From contig JAOTVC010000003.1 of assembly GCA_029863585.1 (NCBI GenBank), forward strand, positions 1 through 49,760: a DNA stretch of 49,760 nucleotides, given 5' to 3'. The notes below the pieces were generated by a model. The model had not been told where the DNA came from and made no database searches. It worked only from the letters and a program-made list of their open reading frames with translations. Positions within the stretch are counted from its first letter, which is position 1, and each line of letters starts with the position of its first letter. A program made the translations under genes and the position numbers. Below are positions 17,096 to 26,197 of this stretch, one piece after another. The DNA comes from Alphaproteobacteria bacterium (GTDB taxonomy: Bacteria > Pseudomonadota > Alphaproteobacteria > SMXQ01).

Positions 17096-18494
17096 CGAGG
17101 GCCCCCGCCCCAGAGTCGAACCCGGCGGCGGCAACAGCCTCGGCGTCCGCGATCGCGCCAGCCTGATCCACCCCTATACCGATCTCCGCGCCCATGAACA
17201 GGCCGGTCCGCTGGTGATCACCGGCGGCGACGGCGTCACCGTGACCGACGATGCGGGCAACCGCTATATCGACGCTATGGCCGGACTGTGGTGCGCCAGC
17301 CTCGGTTTTTCCGAGCCCCGCCTCGCCGCCGCCGCCAAGCGCCAGATGGAGACCCTCGGCTTCTATCACCTGTTCTCCGGCAAGTCCCATGCCCCCGCGA
17401 TCGAGCTTGCCGAACGCCTACTGGCCATGGTGCCGGCACCTTTCGCCCGGGTGTTTTTCGCCAATTCCGGCTCGGAAGTCGTCGATACCGCGATCAAGCT
17501 CGCCTGGTACGCCAACAACGCCCTCGGCCGCCCCGCGAAGAAAAAGATCATCTCCCGCCGCAGGGCCTATCACGGGGTCACCATCGCCGCCGCGTCGCTG
17601 ACCCACCTGCCGGTCAACCAGACCGGATTCGACCTGCCGCTGGCGCCGATGCTGGCAACCGATTGCCCACATTTCTATCGCGAGGGCCAGCCGGGCGAGA
17701 GCGAGGCGGACTTCACCCATCGCCTTGCCGCCAGTCTCGACCGCTTGATCACCGAACAGGGGCCCGAGACCATCGCCGCCTTCATCGCCGAGCCGGTGAT
17801 GGGCGCGGGCGGTGTGATCGTGCCGCCCGCCGGCTATTTCCAGGCGATCCAGCCGGTGCTTGCGAAGCATGACGTGTGGCTGATCGCCGATGAGGTGATC
17901 TGCGGCTTCGGGCGCACCGGCAACATGTTCGGCTGCGAGACCTTCGGCATCGAACCCGACATGATGGTGCTGGCCAAGGCGCTGTCGGCGGGGCACGCGC
18001 CGATCTCCGCCCTTCTGGTGAGCCGGGAAATCTATGAGGCCCTGGCCGACAAGAGCGCCGAGGTCGGCAGCTTCGGCCACGGCTTCACCTATTCCGCCCA
18101 TCCGCTGTCCGCCGCGGTGGCGCTGGAGACGCTGAAGATCTACGCCGAACGCGACATCCTGGCCCAGGTGCGCGAGACCGCGCCGCTGCTGCAGAAGGGC
18201 CTGGGCGCGCTCGCCGGCCATCCCCTGGTCGGCGAGGTTCGCGGCATCGGCCTGATCGGCGCCGTCGAACTGGTCGCCGACAAGGAGACCCGCCGGCCCT
18301 TCGACCCGCCCGGGCGGATCGGCCCGGCCGTGGTCCGCGCCGCCCAGGACGAGGGCCTGATCACCCGGGCCTTGGGCGACGCCATCGCCTTCTCGCCGCC
18401 GCTGATCATCTCGCCGGCGGAAATCGACGCCGTTCTCGAGCGATTCGGCCGGGCCCTGGACAGGGTCGCGGCGGAGCTTGCGTCGGGACGATGA
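17082..18494 (+). CDS. Class III PLP-dependent aminotransferase (omega-transaminase type)
   Basis: A 470-residue fold-type I aminotransferase of class III. The usual features are YIDAMAGLWCASLGF near residue 63, FFANSGSEVVDTAIKLAWY, AFIAEPVMGAGGVIVPPAGY, DEVICGFGRTGNMFGCE and, near residue 297, LAKALSAGHAPISA with the Schiff-base lysine. Relatives use pyruvate or similar acceptors with amines or beta-amino acids. The ATG at 17082 overlaps manC by 14 bases; a start further downstream is possible because the first ~20 residues (GPRPRVEPGGGNS) look non-conserved. Substrate cannot be deduced. Confidence 0.9.
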   Translation: MAGPDEGPRPRVEPGGGNSLGVRDRASLIHPYTDLRAHEQAGPLVITGGDGVTVTDDAGNRYIDAMAGLWCASLGFSEPRLAAAAKRQMETLGFYHLFSGKSHAPAIELAERLLAMVPAPFARVFFANSGSEVVDTAIKLAWYANNALGRPAKKKIISRRRAYHGVTIAAASLTHLPVNQTGFDLPLAPMLATDCPHFYREGQPGESEADFTHRLAASLDRLITEQGPETIAAFIAEPVMGAGGVIVPPAGYFQAIQPVLAKHDVWLIADEVICGFGRTGNMFGCETFGIEPDMMVLAKALSAGHAPISALLVSREIYEALADKSAEVGSFGHGFTYSAHPLSAAVALETLKIYAERDILAQVRETAPLLQKGLGALAGHPLVGEVRGIGLIGAVELVADKETRRPFDPPGRIGPAVVRAAQDEGLITRALGDAIAFSPPLIISPAEIDAVLERFGRALDRVAAELASGR

Positions 18495-18546
18495 AATCTT
18501 ATGTATTCAAGGGCTTGCAGGCCGTGTTAGGAAAATATTAGGCATG

Positions 18547-18562
18547 TCACACAAAGATGTGA
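18547..18562. promoter_or_regulatory. Inverted repeat upstream of hemA
   Basis: TCACA and TGTGA arms around CAAAGA, embedded in CATGTCACA...TGTGATG, lie about 85 bases before the hemA ATG. The region around it is more AT-rich than the flanking genes, as expected for a promoter. The arm order is the reverse of a CRP/FNR half-site pair, so I do not name a regulator. Confidence 0.3.
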
Positions 18563-18647
18563 TGGGAATGCCAATGCCTAGCCGTCATCCCAGCCGTTAT
18601 GTTAATGTGCCGCACGTGACGGGGGGCCGAACCCCGTGGGAGAGCCG

Positions 18648-19868
18648 ATGGACTACGAAAAATACTTCACGGATGCGCTCCGCAAGCTGAAAACCGAGGG
18701 CAATTACCGGATTTTCGCCGATCTCGAGCGCAAGGCCGGTGCCTTTCCCCGGGCCGTCCGCCACGTCGACGGTGCGACCAAGGACGCCGTGGTGTGGTGT
18801 TCCAACGATTACCTCGGGATGGGACAGCACCCCGACGTGATCGACGCCATGACCAAGGCGCTGAAAGACTCCGGCGCCGGGGCGGGTGGAACCCGCAATA
18901 TTTCAGGCACCAATCACAACCACGTCCTGCTGGAAGCGGAACTTGCCGACCTTCACGGCAAGGAAGCGGCCCTGATCTTCACCTCGGGCTATATCTCCAA
19001 CGACGCGACCCTGTCGACCGTGGCCGGCCTGCTGCCCGGCTGCATCATCTATTCCGACGCCCTCAATCACGCGTCGATGATCCAGGGCATCCGCCATTCC
19101 GGAGCTCAGAAGCGCATTTTCCGCCACAACGACGTCGACCACCTGGCGCAGTTGCTGGCCCGGGACGACCCGGATACGCCCAAGCTGATCGCCTTCGAAT
19201 CGGTCTATTCCATGGACGGCGACATCGCCCCCATTGCCGAGATCTGCGCCGCCGCGGACCAGGCCGGCGCCATGACCTATCTCGATGAGGTTCACGCCGT
19301 CGGCATGTACGGCCCCCGGGGCGGCGGCATCGCCGACCGCGAGGGGATCATGGACCGCCTCACCATCATCGAAGGAACGCTGGCCAAGGCGTTCGGGGTG
19401 ATGGGCGGCTATATCGCGTCGAGCGCCGCCCTGATCGACGCAGTGCGCAGTTTCGCGCCGGGCTTCATTTTCACCACCGCCCTGCCACCCGCCGTGGCCG
19501 CAGGCGCGTTGGTGAGCGTGCGGCATCTCAAGAATTCCAATGCCGAGCGCGCGCTGCACCAGGAACGGGCGGCGACGCTGAAGCGCCTGCTGCGCGAGGC
19601 CGGCCTGCCGGTGATGGACTCGGACAGCCATATCGTGCCGGTGCTGGTGGGCGACGCGCGACTGTGCAAGCTCGCCTCCGACGAATTGATCGACCGCTTC
19701 GGCATCTACATCCAGCCGATCAACTACCCGACCGTGCCGCGCGGCACCGAACGCCTGCGCATCACGCCGACGCCGTACCATGACGACGGCCTGATGGCCG
19801 AACTGGTCGACGCGCTGAGGGATGTCTGGGAGCGGCTGGAAATTCAAGCCCAACCGTCGGCCGCCTGA
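18648..19868 (+). CDS. hemA: 5-aminolevulinate synthase
   Basis: HemA condenses glycine and succinyl-CoA into 5-aminolevulinate, the first committed step of heme (and B12) synthesis by the C4 pathway that marks alphaproteobacteria. The 406-residue protein shows the family signatures [57 protein letters not shown] and [14 protein letters not shown], with the PLP lysine at residue 247. The start is the ATG at 18648 because GGGAGAG lies just upstream; GTG 18636 would place the ribosome-binding site inside the gene. Confidence 0.96.
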   Translation: MDYEKYFTDALRKLKTEGNYRIFADLERKAGAFPRAVRHVDGATKDAVVWCSNDYLGMGQHPDVIDAMTKALKDSGAGAGGTRNISGTNHNHVLLEAELADLHGKEAALIFTSGYISNDATLSTVAGLLPGCIIYSDALNHASMIQGIRHSGAQKRIFRHNDVDHLAQLLARDDPDTPKLIAFESVYSMDGDIAPIAEICAAADQAGAMTYLDEVHAVGMYGPRGGGIADREGIMDRLTIIEGTLAKAFGVMGGYIASSAALIDAVRSFAPGFIFTTALPPAVAAGALVSVRHLKNSNAERALHQERAATLKRLLREAGLPVMDSDSHIVPVLVGDARLCKLASDELIDRFGIYIQPINYPTVPRGTERLRITPTPYHDDGLMAELVDALRDVWERLEIQAQPSAA

Positions 19869-19893
19869 CGCCGAACCGGGGAGACGCTGCGCC

Positions 19894-20460
19894 ATGTATC
19901 CCGACCATTCCCTGATGCCCAAGGAGGCCGTGCACCTGGCGGCGCTCGGCATTCTCGCGGAAGGCGCCAGGACCTACGCCGATCTCGCCGCGGACGTGCG
20001 CGACTTCACCAGCCACGTGATGGGACCCAATCTCGACATCATGGGCACGTCGATCCAGCTGCTCTCCTTCGAGGGGCTGATCGCCGCCGAGGCGGCGGGC
20101 CAACCAGGCCGGGTCTTGCCGCCGGACACGCTCCTGACCATCACCGAGGCGGGCCGGGCGGAGCTCGAGACACTGCTGCTGGCGTCCGTGCGCACGCCGT
20201 TCAACGACCTCAACAAGCTGGTGGTGGCGCTCAAGATGCGGCTCCTGCACCTGCTGGACGACGATCAGCGCCGCACCCAGGTTGAGGTCATCACCACGGC
20301 ACTGCGGGGCGAGCTCGCGCGGCTCGCCAGCCTGCGCGCAAAGCGCGCGGCGGAATCTGCGGGCGGCGATGCGCTGGTGCGCTGGCTCGATCATGACCTC
20401 GCCCAGATCGAGGACAGCATCCGCTGGTTCGCCACCTTGGCGCCCGGGGCCTCCGAATAG
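19894..20460 (+). CDS. PadR-like winged-helix regulator (tentative)
   Basis: A 188-residue protein. Residues 8-75 resemble a PadR-type winged helix (KEAVHLAALGILAEGARTYADLA, then SIQLLSFEGLIAA and LLTITEAGRAELETLL as the wing). The C-terminal part is helical (RLLHLLDDDQRRTQVEVI and a charged coiled region ending LAQIEDSIRWFA), as expected for a dimerising PadR/Vir C-domain. ATG 19894 follows GGGGAGA. It starts 25 bases after hemA and could be co-transcribed; whether it regulates hemA is unknown. Confidence 0.65.
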   Translation: MYPDHSLMPKEAVHLAALGILAEGARTYADLAADVRDFTSHVMGPNLDIMGTSIQLLSFEGLIAAEAAGQPGRVLPPDTLLTITEAGRAELETLLLASVRTPFNDLNKLVVALKMRLLHLLDDDQRRTQVEVITTALRGELARLASLRAKRAAESAGGDALVRWLDHDLAQIEDSIRWFATLAPGASE

Positions 20461-20493
20461 GGCCGAGGCGTCGATGACCCATCGGCGGCACCC

Positions 20494-21273
20494 ATGACCG
20501 ACATTGCGAAGACGCTTTTGGCGCGCGGGCGCCGGACCTGGGCCTGGACCGCCGGGCTCGCCCGGCTGGCGGCGATACTGACGCTGGCCGCCCTGGCCGC
20601 CAATCCCGCCGGTGCGCAGGCCCAGGAAAAGGTCGATCTGGAGTTGATCCTCATGGTCGACGGATCGGGCAGCATCGACGACGACGAGTTCATCCTGCAG
20701 CGCCTCGGCTACGCCAAGGCCTTCCGCAATCCCCGGGTCGCCGCCGCGATCCGCAACGGGCCGCTCCGCAAGATCGCGGTCTCCTACGTGGAATGGACCG
20801 GGCCCTTTTTGCAGGTGCCGATCATCAACTGGACGGTGCTGCACGATAAAGCCTCTGTCGAGGCGTTCGCCACGCAATTGGAGGTGGGCCCGCGGGAGCT
20901 GTTCTCGGGCGGCACCGCGGTCGGCAACGCCATCCTGTACGGCGCCCAGTCCATCGATGCCAACAAGTTCAAGGGCACCCGGCGGGTGATCGACGTCTCC
21001 GGCGACGGCCCCACCAACCGGGGCATGCCCGCCGCCATTGCCCGCGACCAGGTGGTGGCCCGGGGCTTCACGGTCAACGGCCTGCCGATCCTCAACAACT
21101 ATCCGCAGCTCGACGTCTTTTTCCTGGATAACGTGATCGGCGGCCCCGGCGCGTTCTCCATCCCCGCCAAGACCTTCAAGGATTTCAACGCCGCGATCCT
21201 GACCAAGCTGATCCGCGAGATCGCCGGCCGCGACGTCCCCGCCGGCCGGCAGGCCGCGGCCCGGCATCCTTAG
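20494..21273 (+). CDS. DUF1194 protein, exported von Willebrand A-like domain
   Basis: A 259-residue protein with a long N-terminal signal (RLAAILTLAALAANPAGAQAQ, cleavage near residue 42), so it is probably periplasmic. The mature part opens with LELILMVDGSGSIDDDEF, a MIDAS-like DxSxS motif of a VWA fold, followed by KIAVSYVEWTG and RRVIDVSGDGPTNRG. This matches DUF1194. Its partners are unknown. It follows the PadR-like gene by 33 bases on the same strand. Confidence 0.88.
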   Translation: MTDIAKTLLARGRRTWAWTAGLARLAAILTLAALAANPAGAQAQEKVDLELILMVDGSGSIDDDEFILQRLGYAKAFRNPRVAAAIRNGPLRKIAVSYVEWTGPFLQVPIINWTVLHDKASVEAFATQLEVGPRELFSGGTAVGNAILYGAQSIDANKFKGTRRVIDVSGDGPTNRGMPAAIARDQVVARGFTVNGLPILNNYPQLDVFFLDNVIGGPGAFSIPAKTFKDFNAAILTKLIREIAGRDVPAGRQAAARHP

Positions 21274-21295
21274 GGATCGTGCCGCGCGTCACGCG

Positions 21296-22054
21296 TCAAT
21301 AGACGTGCTGGGCGCCGGTGACGAAGATTTCCGTTCCCGACACGTAGCCCGACTGGGCGCTGCACAGGAAATAGATGACCGAGGCCACCTCTTCCGGTTC
21401 GCCGAGGCGTCCCAGGGGAATGCGGGGAATCAGGGCATCGGTTTCAGGCGACAGCATGTCGGTAGCGATTTCGCCGGGGGCGATGGCGTTGACGCGGACG
21501 CCCAGCGCCCCGAATTCCGCCGCCATTTCCCGGGTCAAGGCGCTGAGCGCCGCCTTGGAGACACTGTAGGCGGATCCGGCGAAGGGGTGGATCGCGTGGC
21601 CGGCGACCGAGGTGATGTTGACCACGGTGCCCTGGCCCCGGTGCAGCGCCGCGGCGAAACCGCGGCTCAGGCGCAAGGGGGCGAACAGGTTGAGCTCGAA
21701 GACGTCGCGCCAGGCGTCGATATCCCCGTTGAGGCAGCCGAGCCGTTCCTTGTAGGGCGTCTTGGGTGAGACGCCGGCATTGTTGACGAGCGCGTGAAGC
21801 GGCGCATCGCCCATCAGGTCCTGGGCCTCGGCGATGAAGCGGTCCTGCTCGTCCGGGCGCGCCAAATCGACCGTGACATGCCCGGCCCAGTTGGGATCGC
21901 GCTGACAGGCTTCGGGCACCTCATCGCGGGAACAGGTGATGACCTGCCAGCCTTCGTCGGAGAAGCGCTTGACCGTCGCATGGCCGATGCCGCGGCTGGC
22001 GCCCGTCAGCACCACGGTCTTGGGGATACCGCTATCTTGGTCCGCTTGGGTCAT
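21296..22054 (-). CDS. Short-chain dehydrogenase/reductase
   Basis: A 252-residue SDR. It shows the NAD(P)-binding TGASRGIG near residue 18, LVNNAGVSPKTPY, the catalytic Ser region VVNITSVAGH, the YxxxK pair in YSVSKAAL, and the C-terminal VSGTEIFVTGAQHVY. The substrate is a carbonyl or alcohol that cannot be defined from the sequence. It converges on the DUF1194 gene 22 bases away and lies 52 bases from the small gene transcribed in the same direction. Confidence 0.92.
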   Translation of the reverse strand: MTQADQDSGIPKTVVLTGASRGIGHATVKRFSDEGWQVITCSRDEVPEACQRDPNWAGHVTVDLARPDEQDRFIAEAQDLMGDAPLHALVNNAGVSPKTPYKERLGCLNGDIDAWRDVFELNLFAPLRLSRGFAAALHRGQGTVVNITSVAGHAIHPFAGSAYSVSKAALSALTREMAAEFGALGVRVNAIAPGEIATDMLSPETDALIPRIPLGRLGEPEEVASVIYFLCSAQSGYVSGTEIFVTGAQHVY

Positions 22055-22106
22055 GGCCGGAGGTTAGAGGCTTTCCCCGGGCCGGGCCAGCCCCGCGATG
22101 GCGCCT

Positions 22107-22466
22107 TCAGGTGACCGAAACAATCTTGAAGGGATGGATCTCGCCGTCATGGCCGGTGAGGGAGACGTACTCCCCCTCCTTGAAGGCATGGGATTCGAAC
22201 CGGAAGAAGGGTTCGTCGTCTTCCTCGCCGGGCGCGTAGGAAAACGCCCAGGTGCGGTGGCGGGTGTGGATCAGATAGCCCTCCTCCGCGTCCTCATCGC
22301 CCCAGAAGCGCTTGACGGTGCAGGCCTTCTTGTCGTCGCGCCAGGCCTCGGCGTCGATATGGGCTTCGGCATCCAGCGGCACGCGGAACACATAGCCGTG
22401 TTCCGCGCTGCCTTCGGGAAATTCAGGGGTACGGGCCAGCTCCAGGCGAATGGTCTTGAAAGCCAC
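22107..22466 (-). CDS. Conserved-looking small acidic protein
   Basis: A 119-residue soluble protein rich in Glu, Asp and aromatics, with no family I recognise. I choose the GTG at 22466: a strong GGAGGAAGGA stretch lies upstream, and the extension to 22505 would overlap the stress-protein gene. Its C-terminus (GEYVSLTGHDGEIHPFKIVSV) looks like a compact beta domain. It lies 35 bases downstream of the universal stress protein gene and is probably its operon partner. Confidence 0.72.
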   Translation of the reverse strand: MAFKTIRLELARTPEFPEGSAEHGYVFRVPLDAEAHIDAEAWRDDKKACTVKRFWGDEDAEEGYLIHTRHRTWAFSYAPGEEDDEPFFRFESHAFKEGEYVSLTGHDGEIHPFKIVSVT

Positions 22467-22501
22467 GGTGTTCCTTCCTCCGTTTTCAGGGATGTCCGGC
22501 C

Positions 22502-23371
22502 TCAATGGGCCAACAACACCGGGATGTTGGCTTCGTGCAGCACGTGGTCGGTAACGCCGCCCAGGATCATCTCGCGCATCCGGCTATGGGTGTAGGCGCC
22601 CATCACCAGAAGGTCCGCCTTGGCCCGTGACGCCGCACCGGTCAGGGCCTTGCCGACATCGCCGCCGCGGCTCTTCACCGCGCTGGCCTTGGCGCGGATG
22701 CCGTGCCAGCGCAGGTAGGCGACTAGATCATCGAGGTTGTGACCCGTGCCGCCCTCCTCCACCACGGAGATCGCGGTGACGGTCTTGGCGCGCATGAGGA
22801 AGGGCATGGCGGAAGCCACCGCCTTCGAAGCCTCGATACTGCCGTTCCAGGCGATGGCGACGGACGAGCCCAGGCTGCGGGGCTTGGTCGCGGGCACCAG
22901 CAATACGGGACGGCCGGTGCCCATCAGGGCGCTTTCCGCGATGCTGGAGGCGACCACGTCGCTGGAATCCCGAGGACGGCGTACAACGGTCAGGTCGCTG
23001 ATCCGGCCGAGCGATTCGACCCAATAATCGGACAGGCCGGTCTCTTCACGGAAGGATACCGACGATTCGCGCTTGGCCGCCGGCCGCGGCGCGGTCTTGA
23101 TCTTGGCCTTGCCCACAGCGGTGTCGAAAGCCTTGCGGGTCCGGGCGGCCATGGCATCGGCGCGCTTGGCGGCCGCCTCCAAGACCTCTTCCACGAGGGC
23201 CGGGGATACGGTTTCGCCGACGAAATCGGATATGGAATCGGTGGGATCGGCCCGCAGGTGCAGAACCTCGACATGGGCATTGAACGCTTTGGCGAGGCTG
23301 AACGCCGTTCCCAGCGTCGCCGCGGCGCCGGCCGCGTCGGACAAAGGCACGAGAATGGTTCTAATTGGCAT
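22502..23371 (-). CDS. Universal stress protein, two Usp-like domains
   Basis: A 289-residue tandem Usp protein. Domain 1 starts MPIRTILVPLSDAAGAAATL; domain 2 begins near residue 165 with SSVAIAWNGSIEASKAVASA and ends LLVMGAYTHSRMREMILGG and HEANIPVLLAH, a conserved alphaproteobacterial ending. ATG 23371 follows GGAGGAGG, which rejects the longer frame starting at 23407. The small acidic protein gene follows in the same direction. Confidence 0.92.
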   Translation of the reverse strand: MPIRTILVPLSDAAGAAATLGTAFSLAKAFNAHVEVLHLRADPTDSISDFVGETVSPALVEEVLEAAAKRADAMAARTRKAFDTAVGKAKIKTAPRPAAKRESSVSFREETGLSDYWVESLGRISDLTVVRRPRDSSDVVASSIAESALMGTGRPVLLVPATKPRSLGSSVAIAWNGSIEASKAVASAMPFLMRAKTVTAISVVEEGGTGHNLDDLVAYLRWHGIRAKASAVKSRGGDVGKALTGAASRAKADLLVMGAYTHSRMREMILGGVTDHVLHEANIPVLLAH

Positions 23372-23481
23372 GGTACCCCCTCCTCCCCCAGGACGAAGCC
23401 GACCCATTCAGCCCCCTAGATCCCAGAATGAAAGTTATTTCATTAAAATATATGGGGTTTTGGCCACGGGCAGCAAGGCCC

Positions 23482-24483
23482 CTAGACCTCTTTCTCCCCA
23501 TCTTCGCCGATGAAGATTGCCTTGTGCTCGTCGATGCCCTCGGGATCCTGATGGATGATCACGCCGCCGCCGGGAAACGCGGCCCGGACCTTGGCCTCCA
23601 CTTCATCGGAAATTTCGTGGGCCCTGAGCAGGGAAATGTCCTTCGGCAGATCCAGGTGAAACTGGATGAACGCCCTGGGGCCCGACTGGCGGGTCCTGAG
23701 ATCGTGGATGTCGCAGACCTCGGGATGGGAGAGCGCGATGTCGACGATGCGCGCCCGGTCGTCTTGGCCGAGCTCCTTGTCCATCAGGGAATCGAGGGAG
23801 GTACGGACGATTCGCCAGACGTTCCAGAAAAGGTAGCCGGCGATGGCGAGGGCGATCAGCGGATCGGCGATCCCAAGACCCATGGTGGAGCTCAGGAACA
23901 GCGAAAGGATGACGCCGCCATGGATCAGAATATCGCCCTTGTAATGCAGCGAATCCGCGTTAATGGCGACAGAATTGGTGCGTTTCACCACATAGCTCTG
24001 AAACGCCACCAGGGCCAGCGTCAGGGCGATCGAAAACACCATGATGCCGATCCCCAAGGCTTGGTTGGAGATGGCCTTGGGCCCGACGAACCGGCCCACG
24101 ACCTCGACCACCAGATAGAGCGACGAGCCGGCGATGAAGGCCGCCTGGGCCAGGGCGGCCAGCGGCTCGGCCTTGCCGTGGCCGAAACGGTGCTTGGTGT
24201 CGGCCGGGCGGAGCGCCCGGCGTACGGCCACCAGGTTGACCAGGGAGGCGGCGACGTCCATCAAGGAATCCATCAGCGCCGACAACACGCTGACCGACGA
24301 GGTCATGAACCAGCCGACGGCCTTGGCGCCGACCAGGAGCGCCGCCACGCTGACCGATGCGGCGGTCGCGATCTTCAGCAGACGCACGACGTGCGGCGAT
24401 ATCTGATCGTGCATCGCGGTGGGTGCGGGCCCGGCCCCCGCCGCGCCCGGCCGATCCGCGACCCCGTCACGGGGCGGCACCAT
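23482..24483 (-). CDS. Cation diffusion facilitator (metal exporter)
   Basis: A CDF-family inner-membrane antiporter that expels divalent metals (Zn, Fe, Co, Cd or similar). From ATG 24483 it has 333 residues. Helix 2 carries SALMDSLMDVAAS, with the metal-site Asp pair, and the HRFGHGKAEPLAALAQA segment follows; helix 5 carries NADSLHYKGDIL. The cytoplasmic domain follows (SLDSLMDKELGQDDRARIVDIALSHPEV). Starts at 24525 or 24414 are also possible; 24483 begins 15 bases after the pdxH stop and avoids overlap. It runs in the same direction as pdxH. Confidence 0.92.
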   Translation of the reverse strand: MVPPRDGVADRPGAAGAGPAPTAMHDQISPHVVRLLKIATAASVSVAALLVGAKAVGWFMTSSVSVLSALMDSLMDVAASLVNLVAVRRALRPADTKHRFGHGKAEPLAALAQAAFIAGSSLYLVVEVVGRFVGPKAISNQALGIGIMVFSIALTLALVAFQSYVVKRTNSVAINADSLHYKGDILIHGGVILSLFLSSTMGLGIADPLIALAIAGYLFWNVWRIVRTSLDSLMDKELGQDDRARIVDIALSHPEVCDIHDLRTRQSGPRAFIQFHLDLPKDISLLRAHEISDEVEAKVRAAFPGGGVIIHQDPEGIDEHKAIFIGEDGEKEV

Positions 24484-24497
24484 GTTAGCCGGGGAAC

Positions 24498-25103
24498 TCA
24501 AGGATAAAGCCTCGTCACGTGCCATTCCCGGCTGGCCCGCTGGAAGACGATCCGCTCATGCAGGCGGTAGGGCCGGTCGAGCCAAAATTCGAGCTTCTCC
24601 GCCCGCACCAGGTAGCCCGACCAATGGGGCGGCCGCGGCACCGGCCCGCCCTTGAATTTGAGCTCGAAATGGGCCAAGCGCTTCTCCAGTTCGAAACGTT
24701 CGTGCAGGACTTCGGACTGCAAGGACGCCCAGGCGGCGACCTGGCTGTCGCGGGGGCGGCTCGCGAAATAGGCATCGGCGGCCGCGTCATCGACGGTCTC
24801 GACGGTCCCGTCGATGCGCACCTGGCGCTTCAGGCTCTTCCAATGGAAGACCAGGGAGGCCCGGGGATTGGCTCCGATCTCATGCCCCTTGCGGCTACCG
24901 AAATTGGTGTAGAAGACGAACCCGTCCGCCTCCCGCCCCTTGAGCAACACCATGCGCACCGACGGCACGCCGTCGGCATCGGCGGTAGCGCAAGCCATGG
25001 CATTGGCATCCCGTTCGGACGCCCAGGCTTCACGATACCACGTGTCGAACTGGACCAGCGGATCCGATGTTTCAAGCTGAGCGGTGCCTTCGTCCAGCAT
25101 CAA
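24498..25103 (-). CDS. pdxH: Pyridoxamine/pyridoxine 5'-phosphate oxidase
   Basis: PdxH oxidises pyridoxamine or pyridoxine 5'-phosphate to pyridoxal 5'-phosphate with FMN, the last step of B6 synthesis and salvage. The 201-residue protein shows PSVRMVLLKGREADGFVFYT, NFGSRKGHEIGANPRASLVF, RQVRIDGTVE and the C-terminal EFWLDRPYRLHERI and WHVTRLYP, all diagnostic. It probably has its own promoter (25161-25190). It is upstream of the CDF gene in the same direction. Confidence 0.95.
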   Translation of the reverse strand: MMLDEGTAQLETSDPLVQFDTWYREAWASERDANAMACATADADGVPSVRMVLLKGREADGFVFYTNFGSRKGHEIGANPRASLVFHWKSLKRQVRIDGTVETVDDAAADAYFASRPRDSQVAAWASLQSEVLHERFELEKRLAHFELKFKGGPVPRPPHWSGYLVRAEKLEFWLDRPYRLHERIVFQRASREWHVTRLYP

Positions 25104-25160
25104 GCGCGCGTCGAACTCCTGAGGTCATGGGCCGGCCTCTCCCGCCGGGACCAAGGGATG

Positions 25161-25190
25161 ATTTTACAGTGTAGAACACACCCGCGCCAA
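25161..25190 (-). promoter_or_regulatory. Probable pdxH promoter
   Basis: On the minus strand a TTGGCG (25185-25190) and a TAAAAT (25161-25166) are separated by 18 bases, about 58 bases upstream of the pdxH start. The similarity to a sigma-70 promoter is moderate. Confidence 0.4.
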
Positions 25191-25278
25191 AATGAACCAT
25201 TTGCCCGACCGTGAGGGGCGCGCTGCGCCGCCGGCGTCGGCGGCAGGCCCTAATCCCTTCGCGCAAAAGGGGCATTGT

Positions 25279-25306
25279 TTGAGTTGGGACGCCTTTCGTG
25301 TAGGAT
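25279..25306 (+). promoter_or_regulatory. Probable fabI promoter
   Basis: TTGAGT (25279-25284) and TAGGAT (25301-25306) with a 16-base spacer lie 58 bases before the fabI start codon. They are the best sigma-70-like pair in the divergent pdxH-fabI region. Confidence 0.4.
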
Positions 25307-25364
25307 GCCGCGGCACGCAATTCCTGCCGGGGCGTTCGTCCCCAACATCACCATTGAGGGAGAA

Positions 25365-26177
25365 ATGGGCCGAAGCAATGGACTCCTGACGGGCAAGAAG
25401 GGACTGGTCATGGGTGTCGCCAATGACCATTCCATCGCTTGGGGCATCGCCGCCGAAGCGGCTGCCGACGGCGCGGAACTCGCCTTCACCTATCAAGGGG
25501 ACGCCCTGAAAAAGCGTGTCGAGCCGCTGGCGCAACGGGCGGGGTCCAGCATGGTTCTGCCGTGCGACGTGACCGACACGGAGTCCATGGACGCGGTATT
25601 CGACCATATTGGGGAAACCTGGGGCGGCCTCGATTTCCTGGTCCATGCCATTGCCTTCTCGGACAAGAGCGAACTGACCGGCGGCTACCTCAACACCAGC
25701 CCCGGCAACTTCGCCCGCACCATGGACATCTCCTGCTATTCCTTCACCGCGCTGGCGGCCCGGGCCGCGCCGCTGATGGGCGACGGCGGCTCGCTGCTGA
25801 CCCTGAGCTACCTGGGAGCCGAGCGCATCATTCCCCACTACAACGTCATGGGCATCGCCAAGGCGGCCCTGGAAGCCAGCGTCCGGGCATTGGCGGTCGA
25901 TCTCGGGGCCAACGGGGTGCGGGTCAACGCCATTTCCGCCGGGCCCATCAAGACGCTGGCGGCGTCCGGCATCGGCGACTTCCGTTACATCCTCAAATGG
26001 AACGAGTTGAATTCGCCGCTCCGGCGCACCGTCACCATCGAGGACGTTGGCAAGGCCGCGCTGTTCCTGCTGTCGGACCTGGGCAGCGGCGTCACCGGGG
26101 AAATCCTGCACGTCGATGCGGGCTACCACATCGTGGGTATGAAGAACCCCGATGCCCCCGATATCTCCACCGTCTGA
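25365..26177 (+). CDS. fabI: Enoyl-[acyl-carrier-protein] reductase, FabI type
   Basis: FabI reduces trans-2-enoyl-ACP with NADH in the last step of fatty-acid elongation. The 270-residue SDR-like protein has the FabI nucleotide-binding form [42 protein letters not shown] and the catalytic Tyr159-x6-Lys166 (YNVMGIAK). It ends with [19 protein letters not shown] 25365 has GAGGGAG directly upstream; the open frame back to 25275 is untranslated leader. aroC follows 20 bases later. Confidence 0.96.
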   Translation: MGRSNGLLTGKKGLVMGVANDHSIAWGIAAEAAADGAELAFTYQGDALKKRVEPLAQRAGSSMVLPCDVTDTESMDAVFDHIGETWGGLDFLVHAIAFSDKSELTGGYLNTSPGNFARTMDISCYSFTALAARAAPLMGDGGSLLTLSYLGAERIIPHYNVMGIAKAALEASVRALAVDLGANGVRVNAISAGPIKTLAASGIGDFRYILKWNELNSPLRRTVTIEDVGKAALFLLSDLGSGVTGEILHVDAGYHIVGMKNPDAPDISTV

Positions 26178-26197
26178 AATCCGCGCCGGGTGATCCC

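Noticed and set aside
18547..18562. CRP or FNR binding site upstream of hemA
   Set aside because: The arms are TCACA...TGTGA, opposite in order to the consensus TGTGA-N6-TCACA, so I list it only as an inverted repeat.
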